NCBI GenBank assembly: GCA_964387685.1 | Contig: CAYLXK010000014.1 | Location: forward strand, 1 to 64,000 | From: Bryobacter sp964387685 | GTDB taxonomy: Bacteria > Acidobacteriota > Terriglobia > Bryobacterales > Bryobacteraceae | Direction: 5' to 3' | Length of the DNA stretch: 64,000 nucleotides | In this document: positions 15,522 through 23,038 of the stretch, in pieces | How the letters are laid out: every line of letters begins with the position of its first letter | Position numbering within the stretch: the first letter of the stretch is position 1 | The notes under the pieces: generated by a model | Databases searched by the model: none | What the model was told of the DNA's origin: nothing | What the model saw: only the letters and a program-made list of their open reading frames with translations | Made by a program: the position numbers and the translations under genes

Positions 15522-16712
15522 CTGCGTGTTGCTCTGTTCACGGATTCTTATCCGGAGACAAACGGAGTCGGGACCTTTTCCCGGGCATTCGCCCGGTATG
15601 CGCAGGAGTCTGGGCGGCCCTTTCTGGCGGTTTATGGGGGAGAGAAGACGCAAGTCCGGAGGGAAGGCACTCTGACGGAAATGGAATTGCGCCGCGGGCC
15701 GGCGACCTTTCCGTTGGATGCGGAACTATCTTGCGACCCCCTGATCTACCGGCACCGGAATCCGGTGCTGCGGCAGGTAATGGATTTCCAGCCGCACCTG
15801 GTGCAGTTCACGGGGCCAGGGGACATCAGCATTATGGGGTTGTGGATGTCGAACCTGGTGGGGGTGCCGGCGACGGCGTCGTGGCATACGAACGTGCACG
15901 AGTATGTGATTCGGCGATTGCAGGCGTCCCTTCCGTTCTTGCCGGGGTGCCTGCGGAATGCCGTGGCGGAGCAGGCGGGCCGGGGGACGCTGTGGACGAC
16001 GACGCGATTTTACCGGGTGGCGCATTTTTTGTCGTCGCCGAACGAAGATATGCGGAACGTTCTCGCGCAGGAGACGGGGCGGCCCTGTTACCTGATGGGG
16101 CACGGCGTGGACCCTGGGCGCTTTCACCCGCGGCGAAGGAAAAGGACGGACGAGGACTTCGTGATTGGCTATGTGGGGCGATTGACGCCGGAGAAGAACG
16201 TGCGGTTTTTCGCGGAACTCGAAAGGAAGCTGGAGGAGGCGGGAGCGCCGAAGTTCCGGCTGGTGCTGGTGGGAGAAGGATATGAGCGACCGTGGCTCGA
16301 AAGGAATTTGCGGCACGCAACATTGACGGGGGTGCTGCGGGGTGACGACTTGGCGGCGGCGTTCGCGGACATGGACGCATTTGTATTCCCGTCGCGGACG
16401 GATACGTTTGGGCTGGTGATCCTAGAGGCGATGGCGTCGGGGGTGCCGGTAGTGTTGCCGCCGGAGACGGGGCAGCGCGCGGCGGTGGTGCATGGCGAGA
16501 CGGGTTTTTTATGCGAGGACCTAACAGAGGGAGTGCTGGAGCTAATGCGATGCCGGGTGACGCGGGAATGTCTGGGCGAGGCGGCGCGGGCGCATGCTTG
16601 TTCGGTGGCGTGGCCGCGTATCTTTGAAGATTTGTACAAGCTTTACGATGAGGGGCTGGCGACGGAGGCGGTGAAGGCGCGCTGGCCGACGCCACGATTC
16701 TCAAGAGCTTGA
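15522..16712 (+). CDS. Glycosyltransferase family 4 (GT-B), CTG or broken start
   Basis: About 396 residues if it begins at CTG 15522. The conserved GT4 N-terminus LRVALFTDSYPETNGVGTFSRAF is encoded from 15522, but between the in-frame TGA at 15498 and that point there is no ATG, GTG or TTG; only CTG codons at 15510 and 15522 are available. The first ATG (15681) would delete the nucleotide-fold start. Later motifs are clear: VIGYVGRLTPEKN, LVLVGEGYERPWL, GVLRGDDLAAAF, FVFPSRTDTFGLVILEAMASG and GETGFLCED. It resembles mannosyl- or glucosyltransferases that build lipid-linked or surface glycans. Either CTG is used or the start has mutated. Confidence 0.85.
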   Translation: MRVALFTDSYPETNGVGTFSRAFARYAQESGRPFLAVYGGEKTQVRREGTLTEMELRRGPATFPLDAELSCDPLIYRHRNPVLRQVMDFQPHLVQFTGPGDISIMGLWMSNLVGVPATASWHTNVHEYVIRRLQASLPFLPGCLRNAVAEQAGRGTLWTTTRFYRVAHFLSSPNEDMRNVLAQETGRPCYLMGHGVDPGRFHPRRRKRTDEDFVIGYVGRLTPEKNVRFFAELERKLEEAGAPKFRLVLVGEGYERPWLERNLRHATLTGVLRGDDLAAAFADMDAFVFPSRTDTFGLVILEAMASGVPVVLPPETGQRAAVVHGETGFLCEDLTEGVLELMRCRVTRECLGEAARAHACSVAWPRIFEDLYKLYDEGLATEAVKARWPTPRFSRA

Positions 16713-16742
16713 GAGGATCGAGTTCTTGAGACAATCGGCGGT

Positions 16743-17186
16743 ATGACGCCGCAAGAAAAGGCCGAGAGCCTGGGAATCGTTTTTGAGAAGCAAACACCGG
16801 GGTATTTGAACCTCTGCATCCGGGCGGGAGCGCAGATGGTGAGCTCCGGGCATGTGAGCACGCTGAAGGGTAAGCTGGGGGCGGAGTTGACGACCGAACA
16901 GGGCTATGAAGCCGCCCGGGATTGCGCAGCCAAAATTCTCAATAGTGTTTGGAATGCGCATGGCACGCTGGATGGACTGCGGGTGATCAAGGTGCTGGGC
17001 TGTGTGAATTCAACGCCGGACTTTATAGAACAGCACCTGGTGATCAATGGCGCGTCGGATTTGCTGCACGAAGTGTTTGGCAAGACGGGGGACGGATATC
17101 ATGCGCGGTCGGCGTTGGGGTTTGTAAGCCTGCCGACGGGGGCGGCGGTGGAGGTGGAGGCGGTATTTGAGGTGAAGGGCGCCTAG
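16743..17186 (+). CDS. RidA/YjgF-family protein
   Basis: 147 residues. The N-terminal LGIVFEKQTP and LCIRAGAQMVSSGHVST, the central AAKILNSVWNAHGTLDGLRVIKVLGCVNSTPDF and the C-terminal HARSALGFVSLPTGAAVEVEAVFEV match the long RidA-like subgroup. The arginine in HARSALG is at the position of the catalytic Arg105 of RidA. RidA proteins hydrolyse reactive enamine/imine intermediates; members of this subgroup are less well characterised. It follows the glycosyltransferase by 30 bases and converges on the Uma2 gene across a hairpin. Confidence 0.88.
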   Translation: MTPQEKAESLGIVFEKQTPGYLNLCIRAGAQMVSSGHVSTLKGKLGAELTTEQGYEAARDCAAKILNSVWNAHGTLDGLRVIKVLGCVNSTPDFIEQHLVINGASDLLHEVFGKTGDGYHARSALGFVSLPTGAAVEVEAVFEVKGA

Positions 17187-17200
17187 GCTTTCCCTAGGCG
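17180..17200. terminator. Perfect hairpin between convergent ridA-like and Uma2 genes
   Basis: CGCCTAGG, a five-base loop CTTTC, then CCTAGGCG: an 8-bp perfect stem that covers the RidA stop codon (17184-17186) and the Uma2 stop (17194-17196). There is no T-run on either side, so it may slow or protect both transcripts rather than act as a classical intrinsic terminator. Confidence 0.45.
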
Positions 17201-17769
17201 GGGCCGTAGATGTCGGCCAGGGCGAGTTCCTGGCCGAGGGATTTGAGAGGGATACGGGCTTGGGGGTCGGTGAACTTTTTGGTGTGCCAGCGGCCGCGCG
17301 TGTCGCGGCTGCGGTAGAAGACTTCGACGGCGCGGGGGTCCGCGGCGATGTATTCCTCGAAGTCGGGGGTTTGTTTGTAGAGGTTGAATTTGGTGGAGAG
17401 ATCGTAATCGCGGGTGGAGGGGCTAAGGACGTCGACGATGAGCTTGGGGTTGAGGAGCAGGCGACGGTCGCGGTCGTGAAAGCGCGGCTTCCCACAGACC
17501 AAGGACACATCGGGATAAACGAAACTCTGCTCAGACGGAATCCAGATGCCCATATCGGCGCCCAAGAGTAGGCAGTTGCTTCCTTTGGCCAGGTTACCTA
17601 ATTCGCGGGTCCAGGCACCCATGGCCATGGCATGCTCGATGGTGCCGCCGGCCATGGCGTAAACGTGGCCGGCGTGAAACTCGCTGCGGCCAACGGCGTG
17701 CTTTTCGAGGAGCAGGAAGTCCGCCAGGCTCATGCGGGGGATTTGCGCAGGGCGGACGGCGAGAGCCAT
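17194..17769 (-). CDS. Uma2-family PD-(D/E)XK-like protein
   Basis: 191 residues. The family layout is visible: MSLADFLLLEKHAVGRSEFHAGHVYAMAGGTIEHA at the N-terminus, then SFVYPDVSLVCG (the PD motif), LNPKLIVDVLSPSTRDYDLSTKFNLYKQTPDFEEYIAADP. The usual E-V-LSPST is D-V-LSPST here, so the metal-binding acid is retained as Asp. Uma2 proteins are restriction-endonuclease-fold proteins that are abundant in cyanobacteria and acidobacteria and have no proven role. It appears to be a single gene with no linked partner. Confidence 0.9.
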   Translation of the reverse strand: MALAVRPAQIPRMSLADFLLLEKHAVGRSEFHAGHVYAMAGGTIEHAMAMGAWTRELGNLAKGSNCLLLGADMGIWIPSEQSFVYPDVSLVCGKPRFHDRDRRLLLNPKLIVDVLSPSTRDYDLSTKFNLYKQTPDFEEYIAADPRAVEVFYRSRDTRGRWHTKKFTDPQARIPLKSLGQELALADIYGPA

Positions 17770-17812
17770 GTCTTAATGCTAACCGGAAGGCGGACGCGAT
17801 AAAATCACACCT

Positions 17813-19087
17813 ATGTCATTGCCCCGGATGCTGAGCGTCCGCCAGAACTTTCCCAAGCGCGCTGTACAAGATATTCCGGCCACGGTAGCCGCTGAATTGC
17901 AGCGTGCGCAGTTCCACACGAAATTAAAGCCGGGATCCCGCGTCGCCATCGGCGTGGGGAGCCGCGGGATTGCCAATATCGCGACGATCGTGAAGGCGGC
18001 GGTGGATTACTGGAAGGCGGCGGGGATGCAGCCGTTTCTGTTTCCGGCCATGGGGAGCCATGGGGCGGCAACGCCCGAGGGGCAAACGATGGTGCTGGGC
18101 AAGTACGACATCAACGAGGCGACGATGGGGTGTCCGGTGGTGAGCCAGCTAGAGGTGGTGAGCCTGGGGCAGACGCCGGAGGGGATTACGGCGTATCTGG
18201 ATCAGGCGGCCTACGAGTCTGACGGCGTGATGCTGATTGGGCGGGTGAAGTGGCACACGGATTTCGCGGGCAAGATCGAATCGGGCCTGTACAAGATGAT
18301 GGCCATTGGGTTGGGGAAGTTTGCGGGGGCGCAGTACTATCACACGTTCGCTTATCGGATGGGCTTGGAAGCGATGATTCGCTCGGTGGGGCGGCAGGTG
18401 CTGAAGAGCGGCAAGATTTTGGGGGGCTTGGCGATTTTGGAAGACGCCAACCACACGACGGCGCAATTGACGGCGGTGCCGGTGGAGACGATGGAGCAGC
18501 GGGAAGAGGAGCTGCTGGCGCTGGCCAAGTCCTGGCAGGGGCATGTGCCGGTGAAGGAGCTGGACATCCTGATTTTGGACGAGATTGGTAAGGAGATTTC
18601 GGGCGCGGGCATGGACACGAAGGTGGCCAATCGCGGGGTGAACGGGGAGTACAACCCGTGGCCGGGGACGCCAAAGTTTCACCGTGTGTTTGTGCGCGAT
18701 TTATCGCCAAAGACTTACGGCAGCGCGGTGGGCATGGGGATGGCGGACGTGATTAACGCGAGGATTCTGGACAAGATCGACTGGGCGCCGACACAGATCA
18801 ATTCGTTGACGGCCTCGAGCCCGGCGGCGATCCGCACGCCGGTGCATTTTCGGACGGACCGCGAATGTGTGGAGCGATTCCTGCCGACGGTGGGCAAGCA
18901 CGACCTGAGCCTGGTGACGATCGGACGGATTAAGAACACGTTGAGCCTGACGCTGGTGGAGCTGAGCGAGAATTTGCGGCCGGAGATCGAGGCGAACGCG
19001 AATCTGGAGATTGTGGAGGGCCCGTACGAGTTTCCGCTGGACGGCGAGGGGAACATGAAGGCCCTAGGGGACCGGCATGGACACTAA
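17813..19087 (+). CDS. LarA-like (DUF2088) family protein, probable racemase-fold enzyme
   Basis: 424 residues. The N-terminal KPGSRVAIGVGSRGIANI, FLFPAMGSHGAATPEGQ and SDGVMLIGRVKWHTDFAGKIESGLYKMMAIGLGK match the nickel-dependent lactate-racemase N-terminal domain family. Histidines in MGSHG, KWHTDF and YYHTF are candidates for the cofactor or metal site. LarA itself racemises lactate using a nickel-pincer cofactor; many homologues act on other hydroxy acids. The substrate here is unknown. It begins a dense operon, its stop overlapping xseB by 11 bases, although the following genes have unrelated housekeeping roles. Confidence 0.8.
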   Translation: MSLPRMLSVRQNFPKRAVQDIPATVAAELQRAQFHTKLKPGSRVAIGVGSRGIANIATIVKAAVDYWKAAGMQPFLFPAMGSHGAATPEGQTMVLGKYDINEATMGCPVVSQLEVVSLGQTPEGITAYLDQAAYESDGVMLIGRVKWHTDFAGKIESGLYKMMAIGLGKFAGAQYYHTFAYRMGLEAMIRSVGRQVLKSGKILGGLAILEDANHTTAQLTAVPVETMEQREEELLALAKSWQGHVPVKELDILILDEIGKEISGAGMDTKVANRGVNGEYNPWPGTPKFHRVFVRDLSPKTYGSAVGMGMADVINARILDKIDWAPTQINSLTASSPAAIRTPVHFRTDRECVERFLPTVGKHDLSLVTIGRIKNTLSLTLVELSENLRPEIEANANLEIVEGPYEFPLDGEGNMKALGDRHGH

Positions 19088-19304
19088 CGAGGCGCAGGCG
19101 GAATCGCCCGCCAAGACAATTGAAGCCGAGATCGACGAACTGCAAAAGATCGTGGCGCAGCTGGAAGAGAACAAGGAAGAACTGGAGAAATCCTTGGAAC
19201 TCTACGAGCGGGGCGTGGCGCTAAGCCAGACGATTAAGAAGCGGATTACGGAAGTGGAAACGAAAGTGGAAATGTTGTCCAAGCGCAGCCGGCAGGCTGA
19301 GTAA
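19077..19304 (+). CDS. xseB: Exodeoxyribonuclease VII small subunit
   Basis: 75 residues with the family pattern IDELQKIVAQLEENKEELEKSLELYERGVALSQTIKKR, a helical hairpin that binds the large subunit XseA. The complex degrades single-stranded DNA in both directions. xseA is not in the window. It overlaps the LarA-like gene by 11 bases and is 12 bases before ispA, an arrangement often seen in bacteria where xseB, ispA and tlyA are linked. Confidence 0.93.
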   Translation: MDTNEAQAESPAKTIEAEIDELQKIVAQLEENKEELEKSLELYERGVALSQTIKKRITEVETKVEMLSKRSRQAE

Positions 19305-19316
19305 GGCAGGCGCGCC

Positions 19317-20201
19317 ATGAACCTGAAAGATTACCTGGCCTCGCGGATTGCCGAGGTGGACCGTGCGCTGGAGGAATGGGTGCCGGCGCAGACGGTGGAG
19401 CCGGAGACGATACACCGGGCGATGCGCTACAGCTTATTTGCGGGGGGCAAGCGGATCCGGCCGATTCTGGCGATGGCGTCCGCGGACGTAATTGAAGTGC
19501 ACAAGCCGGGCATTGCGGCGGCGGCGGCGACACTAGAGATGATTCACACGTATTCGTTGATCCACGACGATTTACCGGCGCTGGACAACGACGACCTGCG
19601 GCGGGGGCAGCCGACGAACCACAAGGTATTTGGCGAGGCGATGGCGATACTGGCGGGGGATGCGTTGTTGACGTTGGCCTTTCAGGTGTTGGCCTCGCTG
19701 CCCCAGGCGACGGCAGAGGTGCGGAGCCAAATGGTGCGGGAGCTGGCCAGCGCGGCGGGCACGGTGCGCGGCATGATCGGCGGGCAGGTGCACGACATTG
19801 AAGGCGAGGGGCATGCGCCGACGGCGGCGCTGCTGGAACGGATTCACCGCGCCAAGACGGGGGCGCTGCTAAAGGCGAGCGTGCGGATGGGCGCAATCTA
19901 CGCCGGGGCGGACGCGATGCAACTGGAGGCCTTGTCCTGTTACGGGGAGCATGCGGGGCTGGCCTTTCAAATCGTGGACGACGTGCTGGATGTGGAAGCG
20001 CCGAGCGAGGTGTTGGGCAAGACGGCGGGCAAGGATCTGCACCAGCAGAAGATAACCTTCCCGGCGGTATATGGATTGGCCGAATCGCGGCGCATGGCAG
20101 AAGAAGAGAGACAGAGGGCGCATGCGGCGCTGGGGATTTTCGGCGACCGGGGGCAGCGCTTGCGGGAGATTGCCGATTTGATCATCGACCGGAAGTCCTA
20201 A
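19317..20201 (+). CDS. ispA: Short-chain polyprenyl diphosphate synthase (farnesyl/geranylgeranyl diphosphate synthase)
   Basis: 294 residues, the normal length. The first aspartate-rich motif is in YSLIHDDLPALDNDDLRRG (about residue 84) and the second in FQIVDDVLDVEAPSEVLGKTAGKD (about residue 221); GKRIRPIL is the diphosphate-binding segment. It condenses isopentenyl diphosphate with allylic diphosphates, feeding quinone, undecaprenyl and carotenoid synthesis. A second, more divergent prenyl synthase at 28014 serves the carotenoid cluster. dxs, frequently next to ispA, is not here. Confidence 0.94.
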   Translation: MNLKDYLASRIAEVDRALEEWVPAQTVEPETIHRAMRYSLFAGGKRIRPILAMASADVIEVHKPGIAAAAATLEMIHTYSLIHDDLPALDNDDLRRGQPTNHKVFGEAMAILAGDALLTLAFQVLASLPQATAEVRSQMVRELASAAGTVRGMIGGQVHDIEGEGHAPTAALLERIHRAKTGALLKASVRMGAIYAGADAMQLEALSCYGEHAGLAFQIVDDVLDVEAPSEVLGKTAGKDLHQQKITFPAVYGLAESRRMAEEERQRAHAALGIFGDRGQRLREIADLIIDRKS

Positions 20202-20203
20202 AC

Positions 20204-20926
20204 ATGAAGGTGCGGCTGGACCAGCTGCTGGTGGACCGGGGACTGGTGGAATCGCGGGAGCGGGGCCGGGCCTTGATTCTAGCCGGGAAGGTACTGGTGG
20301 AGCAGCAAAAGGTGGAGAAGGCGGGGGCGCCGGTGGCCGAGGACGCCGAGGTGGAGCTACTGGAGCAATTGAAGTATGCGAGCCGCGGGGGACTGAAGCT
20401 GGAGCGTGCGCTGGGCGAATTTGGCATCGATCCCACGGGCTGGACGTGTATCGATATCGGCGCCTCGACGGGCGGCTTTACGGATTGCCTGCTGCAGCAT
20501 GGGGCGGCGAAGGTGCACGCGGTGGACGTGGGGCCGTCGCAGATGTTGTACCGGCTGCGGCAGGACCCGCGGGTGGTGCTGCATGAGCATACGAACGCGC
20601 GGTATCTGGAGCCGGGGATGATCGGCGAGGCGGCGCGGCTGCTGGTGTGCGATGTGAGCTTCATCAGCGTGACGCTGTTGCTGGAGCGATTCCCCGCGGT
20701 GCTTGAGGAAGGCGGCGAGATGGTGATCTTAGTGAAGCCGCAGTTTGAGGTGGGACGGGGTGAAGTGGGCAAGGGGGGCATCGTGCGGGAGGAAGGATTG
20801 CACCGGATGGCTTGCGACAAGGTAGAATCTGCGTTACGCGCGCTTGGCTACCAAACGCGCTCGGTGCCGAGCCCGATACTCGGAGGAAAAGGGAATCGCG
20901 AGTTTTTAATGCATGCCCGGCGATAA
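20204..20926 (+). CDS. tlyA: TlyA-family rRNA (2'-O-ribose) methyltransferase
   Basis: 240 residues. An N-terminal S4 RNA-binding domain (MKVRLDQLLVDRGLVESRER ... LILAGKVLV) is followed by a FtsJ-like methyltransferase domain: KYASRGGLKLERAL, the SAM-binding CIDIGASTGGFTDCLLQHGA, VHAVDVGPSQ and VILVKPQFEVGR. TlyA proteins methylate 16S and 23S rRNA in mycobacteria and relatives; the target here is inferred only. It begins two bases after ispA and overlaps nadK by 14 bases. Confidence 0.94.
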   Translation: MKVRLDQLLVDRGLVESRERGRALILAGKVLVEQQKVEKAGAPVAEDAEVELLEQLKYASRGGLKLERALGEFGIDPTGWTCIDIGASTGGFTDCLLQHGAAKVHAVDVGPSQMLYRLRQDPRVVLHEHTNARYLEPGMIGEAARLLVCDVSFISVTLLLERFPAVLEEGGEMVILVKPQFEVGRGEVGKGGIVREEGLHRMACDKVESALRALGYQTRSVPSPILGGKGNREFLMHARR

Positions 20927-21803
20927 TACGCTCCAATTCGAACAGCCCATCGAGAGGGTGGGAATTATCTCGAAGCCGAATGTTGAGCGGGCGCAATCGA
21001 TTGTGCCGGGGCTGATCGATTGGCTGGCGCAAAGGGGGATTGCGAGCCGGATCGACGAAGAGACGGCGCACTATGCGAACCTGCGCGAGTATGTGCCGCG
21101 GGAGCGCGTGCCGGTGGATACGCAACTGGTGATTGTGCTGGGCGGCGACGGGACGCTGCTAAGCGCGGCGCGCTCCATTGGAGGCAGCAAGATTCCATTG
21201 CTGGCGGTGAACCTGGGGGGGCTGGGTTTTCTGACGGCGCTGACGGTGGAGGAGTTGTACCCGGAACTGGAGAGGGCGCTGCGTGGGGAGCAACGGATTG
21301 GCGTGCGGCATATGCTCTCGTGCGGCATTGAGCGTGGGGGGCAGCGTGTATCCTCATATGAGGCTTTAAACGACGCCGTCATTACCAAGGCGTCGCTCGC
21401 CCGCATTATTGATGTGGCGGTCCATGTCGACTCGCATTTCGTTTCGAATTACAAGGCGGATGGACTGATCGTAAGCTCCCCGACGGGTTCCACGGCGTAC
21501 TCGTTGAGCGCGGGCGGGCCGATTATTTTTCCGTCGGTGGAAGCCGTCAGCATTACGCCGATTTGCCCGCATATGTTGACGCACCGGCCGGTGATCGTGC
21601 CGGCGCATAGCCACATCCGGCTGCTGAACCGGGCGCTGGACGGGGATGCGTGGTTGACGATTGACGGGCAGGTGGGCGAGCCGCTGAACCACGGCGACAT
21701 TGTGCATTGCCAGCAAAGCGAGCATGCCGTGTATCTGATTCGTCCGCCGAAAATGCTGTTCTTCGACGTATTACGAGAAAAATTGAAATGGGGAGAACGA
21801 TGA
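20913..21803 (+). CDS. nadK: NAD kinase
   Basis: 296 residues. The nucleotide-binding motif LVIVLGGDGTLLSAAR, the VNLGGLGFLTALT block, ALNDAVITKA, and the glycine-rich DGLIVSSPTGSTAYSLSAGGPI are all present. It phosphorylates NAD to NADP in the cytoplasm. Its stop overlaps the symporter start (ATGA), and its start overlaps tlyA, so the operon 17813-23038 appears continuous. recN, often downstream, is absent. Confidence 0.96.
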   Translation: MPGDNTLQFEQPIERVGIISKPNVERAQSIVPGLIDWLAQRGIASRIDEETAHYANLREYVPRERVPVDTQLVIVLGGDGTLLSAARSIGGSKIPLLAVNLGGLGFLTALTVEELYPELERALRGEQRIGVRHMLSCGIERGGQRVSSYEALNDAVITKASLARIIDVAVHVDSHFVSNYKADGLIVSSPTGSTAYSLSAGGPIIFPSVEAVSITPICPHMLTHRPVIVPAHSHIRLLNRALDGDAWLTIDGQVGEPLNHGDIVHCQQSEHAVYLIRPPKMLFFDVLREKLKWGER

Positions 21804-23038
21804 AGAAAATCTCGCTCACATCCTGGATCTTTATTGCGATGGCCGCCGGGATTCTCCTCGGCGTGGTTGCGCCGGAGTTTGCTAAGAATCTGGGCCCGAT
21901 CTCGAGCGTGTTTCTACGCTTGATCAAGAGCATTATTGCGCCGCTGGTTTTCGCGACGCTGGTTTACGGCATCGCGGGCACGGGCAGCGCGAAGACGATG
22001 GGACGCATCGGCGCGAAGTCGATTCTGTATTTTGAGGTGGTGACCACCATTGCCCTCTTTCTGGGCTTGGCGGCGGTGAACCTGGTGAAGCCGGGCGTGG
22101 GCGTGAACCTGCCCGTGGGCGCGGGGGACGTAACGGGCGGCAACAAGGTAACGCTGATGGGCATGCTGGAACACACGTTCCCCACGTCGATCATCGATGC
22201 GATGGCCAAGGGCGAAGTGCTGCAGATTGTGATCTTCGCGTTCATCTTTGGCACGGCCTGCGCGACGATCGGGCGGAAGGCGAAGCCGGTGGTGGAGTTC
22301 TGCGAGAGCCTTTCGGACATCATGTTTGAATACACGAAGTACATCATGTACTTTGCGCCGTTCGGCGTGGGGGCGGCCATTGCCGTCACGATCGGCAGCA
22401 AGGGCATTGGCGTCCTGTTTAACTTGGGGCAATTGATTCTGACCCTTTTTGCGGCGCTGATTATCTTTGTCGTGTTCGTGCTGGGCGCGGTGGTGGTGCT
22501 CTTCAAGATCCCGCTGCGGCGTTTTATTCAAGCCGTGAAGGACCCATACATTCTGGCGTTCTCGACGGCTTCGAGCGAAGCGGCTTTTCCGCAGGCCATG
22601 GAAAACATGGAGCGCTTCGGGGTGCCGAAGCATATCGTGAGCTTCGTCCTGCCAACCGGCTATAGCTTCAACCTGGACGGCACGACGCTGTATTTGAGCC
22701 TGGCCAGCGTGTTTGTGGCGCAGGCGGCGGGGGTGGAGATGAGCTTCGGACAACAACTGATCATGATGTTGACGCTGATGCTGACCTCAAAGGGTGTGGC
22801 GGCGGTGCCGAGGGCGTCGATGGTGGTGTTGAGCGGTACGCTGGGAAGCTTTGGGCTGCCGCTCGAGGGAGTTGCGTTGCTGCTGGGCGTGGACACGATT
22901 ATGGACATGGCCCGCACGAGCGTGAACCTGCTGGGCAACTGCCTGGCGACGGCGGCGGTGGCCCGGTGGGAAGGGGTGGAGCTGCCCACCGGGGATTTGG
23001 AGCCAAAGGTGGAAGAGGCCAAGGAGGCCATCGCCTAA
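21800..23038 (+). CDS. Dicarboxylate/amino acid:cation (Na+ or H+) symporter (DAACS family)
   Basis: 412 residues from the ATG at 21800, which overlaps the nadK stop and has GGGAG four bases upstream; the frame extends further upstream only antisense-like within nadK. It has about eight transmembrane helices and two re-entrant loops. Family signatures are FLRLIKSIIAPLVFATLVYGI, the serine-rich hairpin FSTASSEAAFPQAMENMERFG, GYSFNLDGTTLYLSLA and VDTIMDMARTSVNLLGNCLA with the substrate-binding Asp and Asn. It is likely to import C4-dicarboxylates, glutamate or aspartate. It converges on the second TonB-dependent receptor gene with four bases of overlap. Confidence 0.93.
   Translation: MKKISLTSWIFIAMAAGILLGVVAPEFAKNLGPISSVFLRLIKSIIAPLVFATLVYGIAGTGSAKTMGRIGAKSILYFEVVTTIALFLGLAAVNLVKPGVGVNLPVGAGDVTGGNKVTLMGMLEHTFPTSIIDAMAKGEVLQIVIFAFIFGTACATIGRKAKPVVEFCESLSDIMFEYTKYIMYFAPFGVGAAIAVTIGSKGIGVLFNLGQLILTLFAALIIFVVFVLGAVVVLFKIPLRRFIQAVKDPYILAFSTASSEAAFPQAMENMERFGVPKHIVSFVLPTGYSFNLDGTTLYLSLASVFVAQAAGVEMSFGQQLIMMLTLMLTSKGVAAVPRASMVVLSGTLGSFGLPLEGVALLLGVDTIMDMARTSVNLLGNCLATAAVARWEGVELPTGDLEPKVEEAKEAIA

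Noticed and set aside
17813..19087. Assignment of the LarA-like protein as lactate racemase
   Set aside because: Only the N-terminal domain family is evident; no larB/larC/larE cofactor genes are nearby, so only a family-level name is given.
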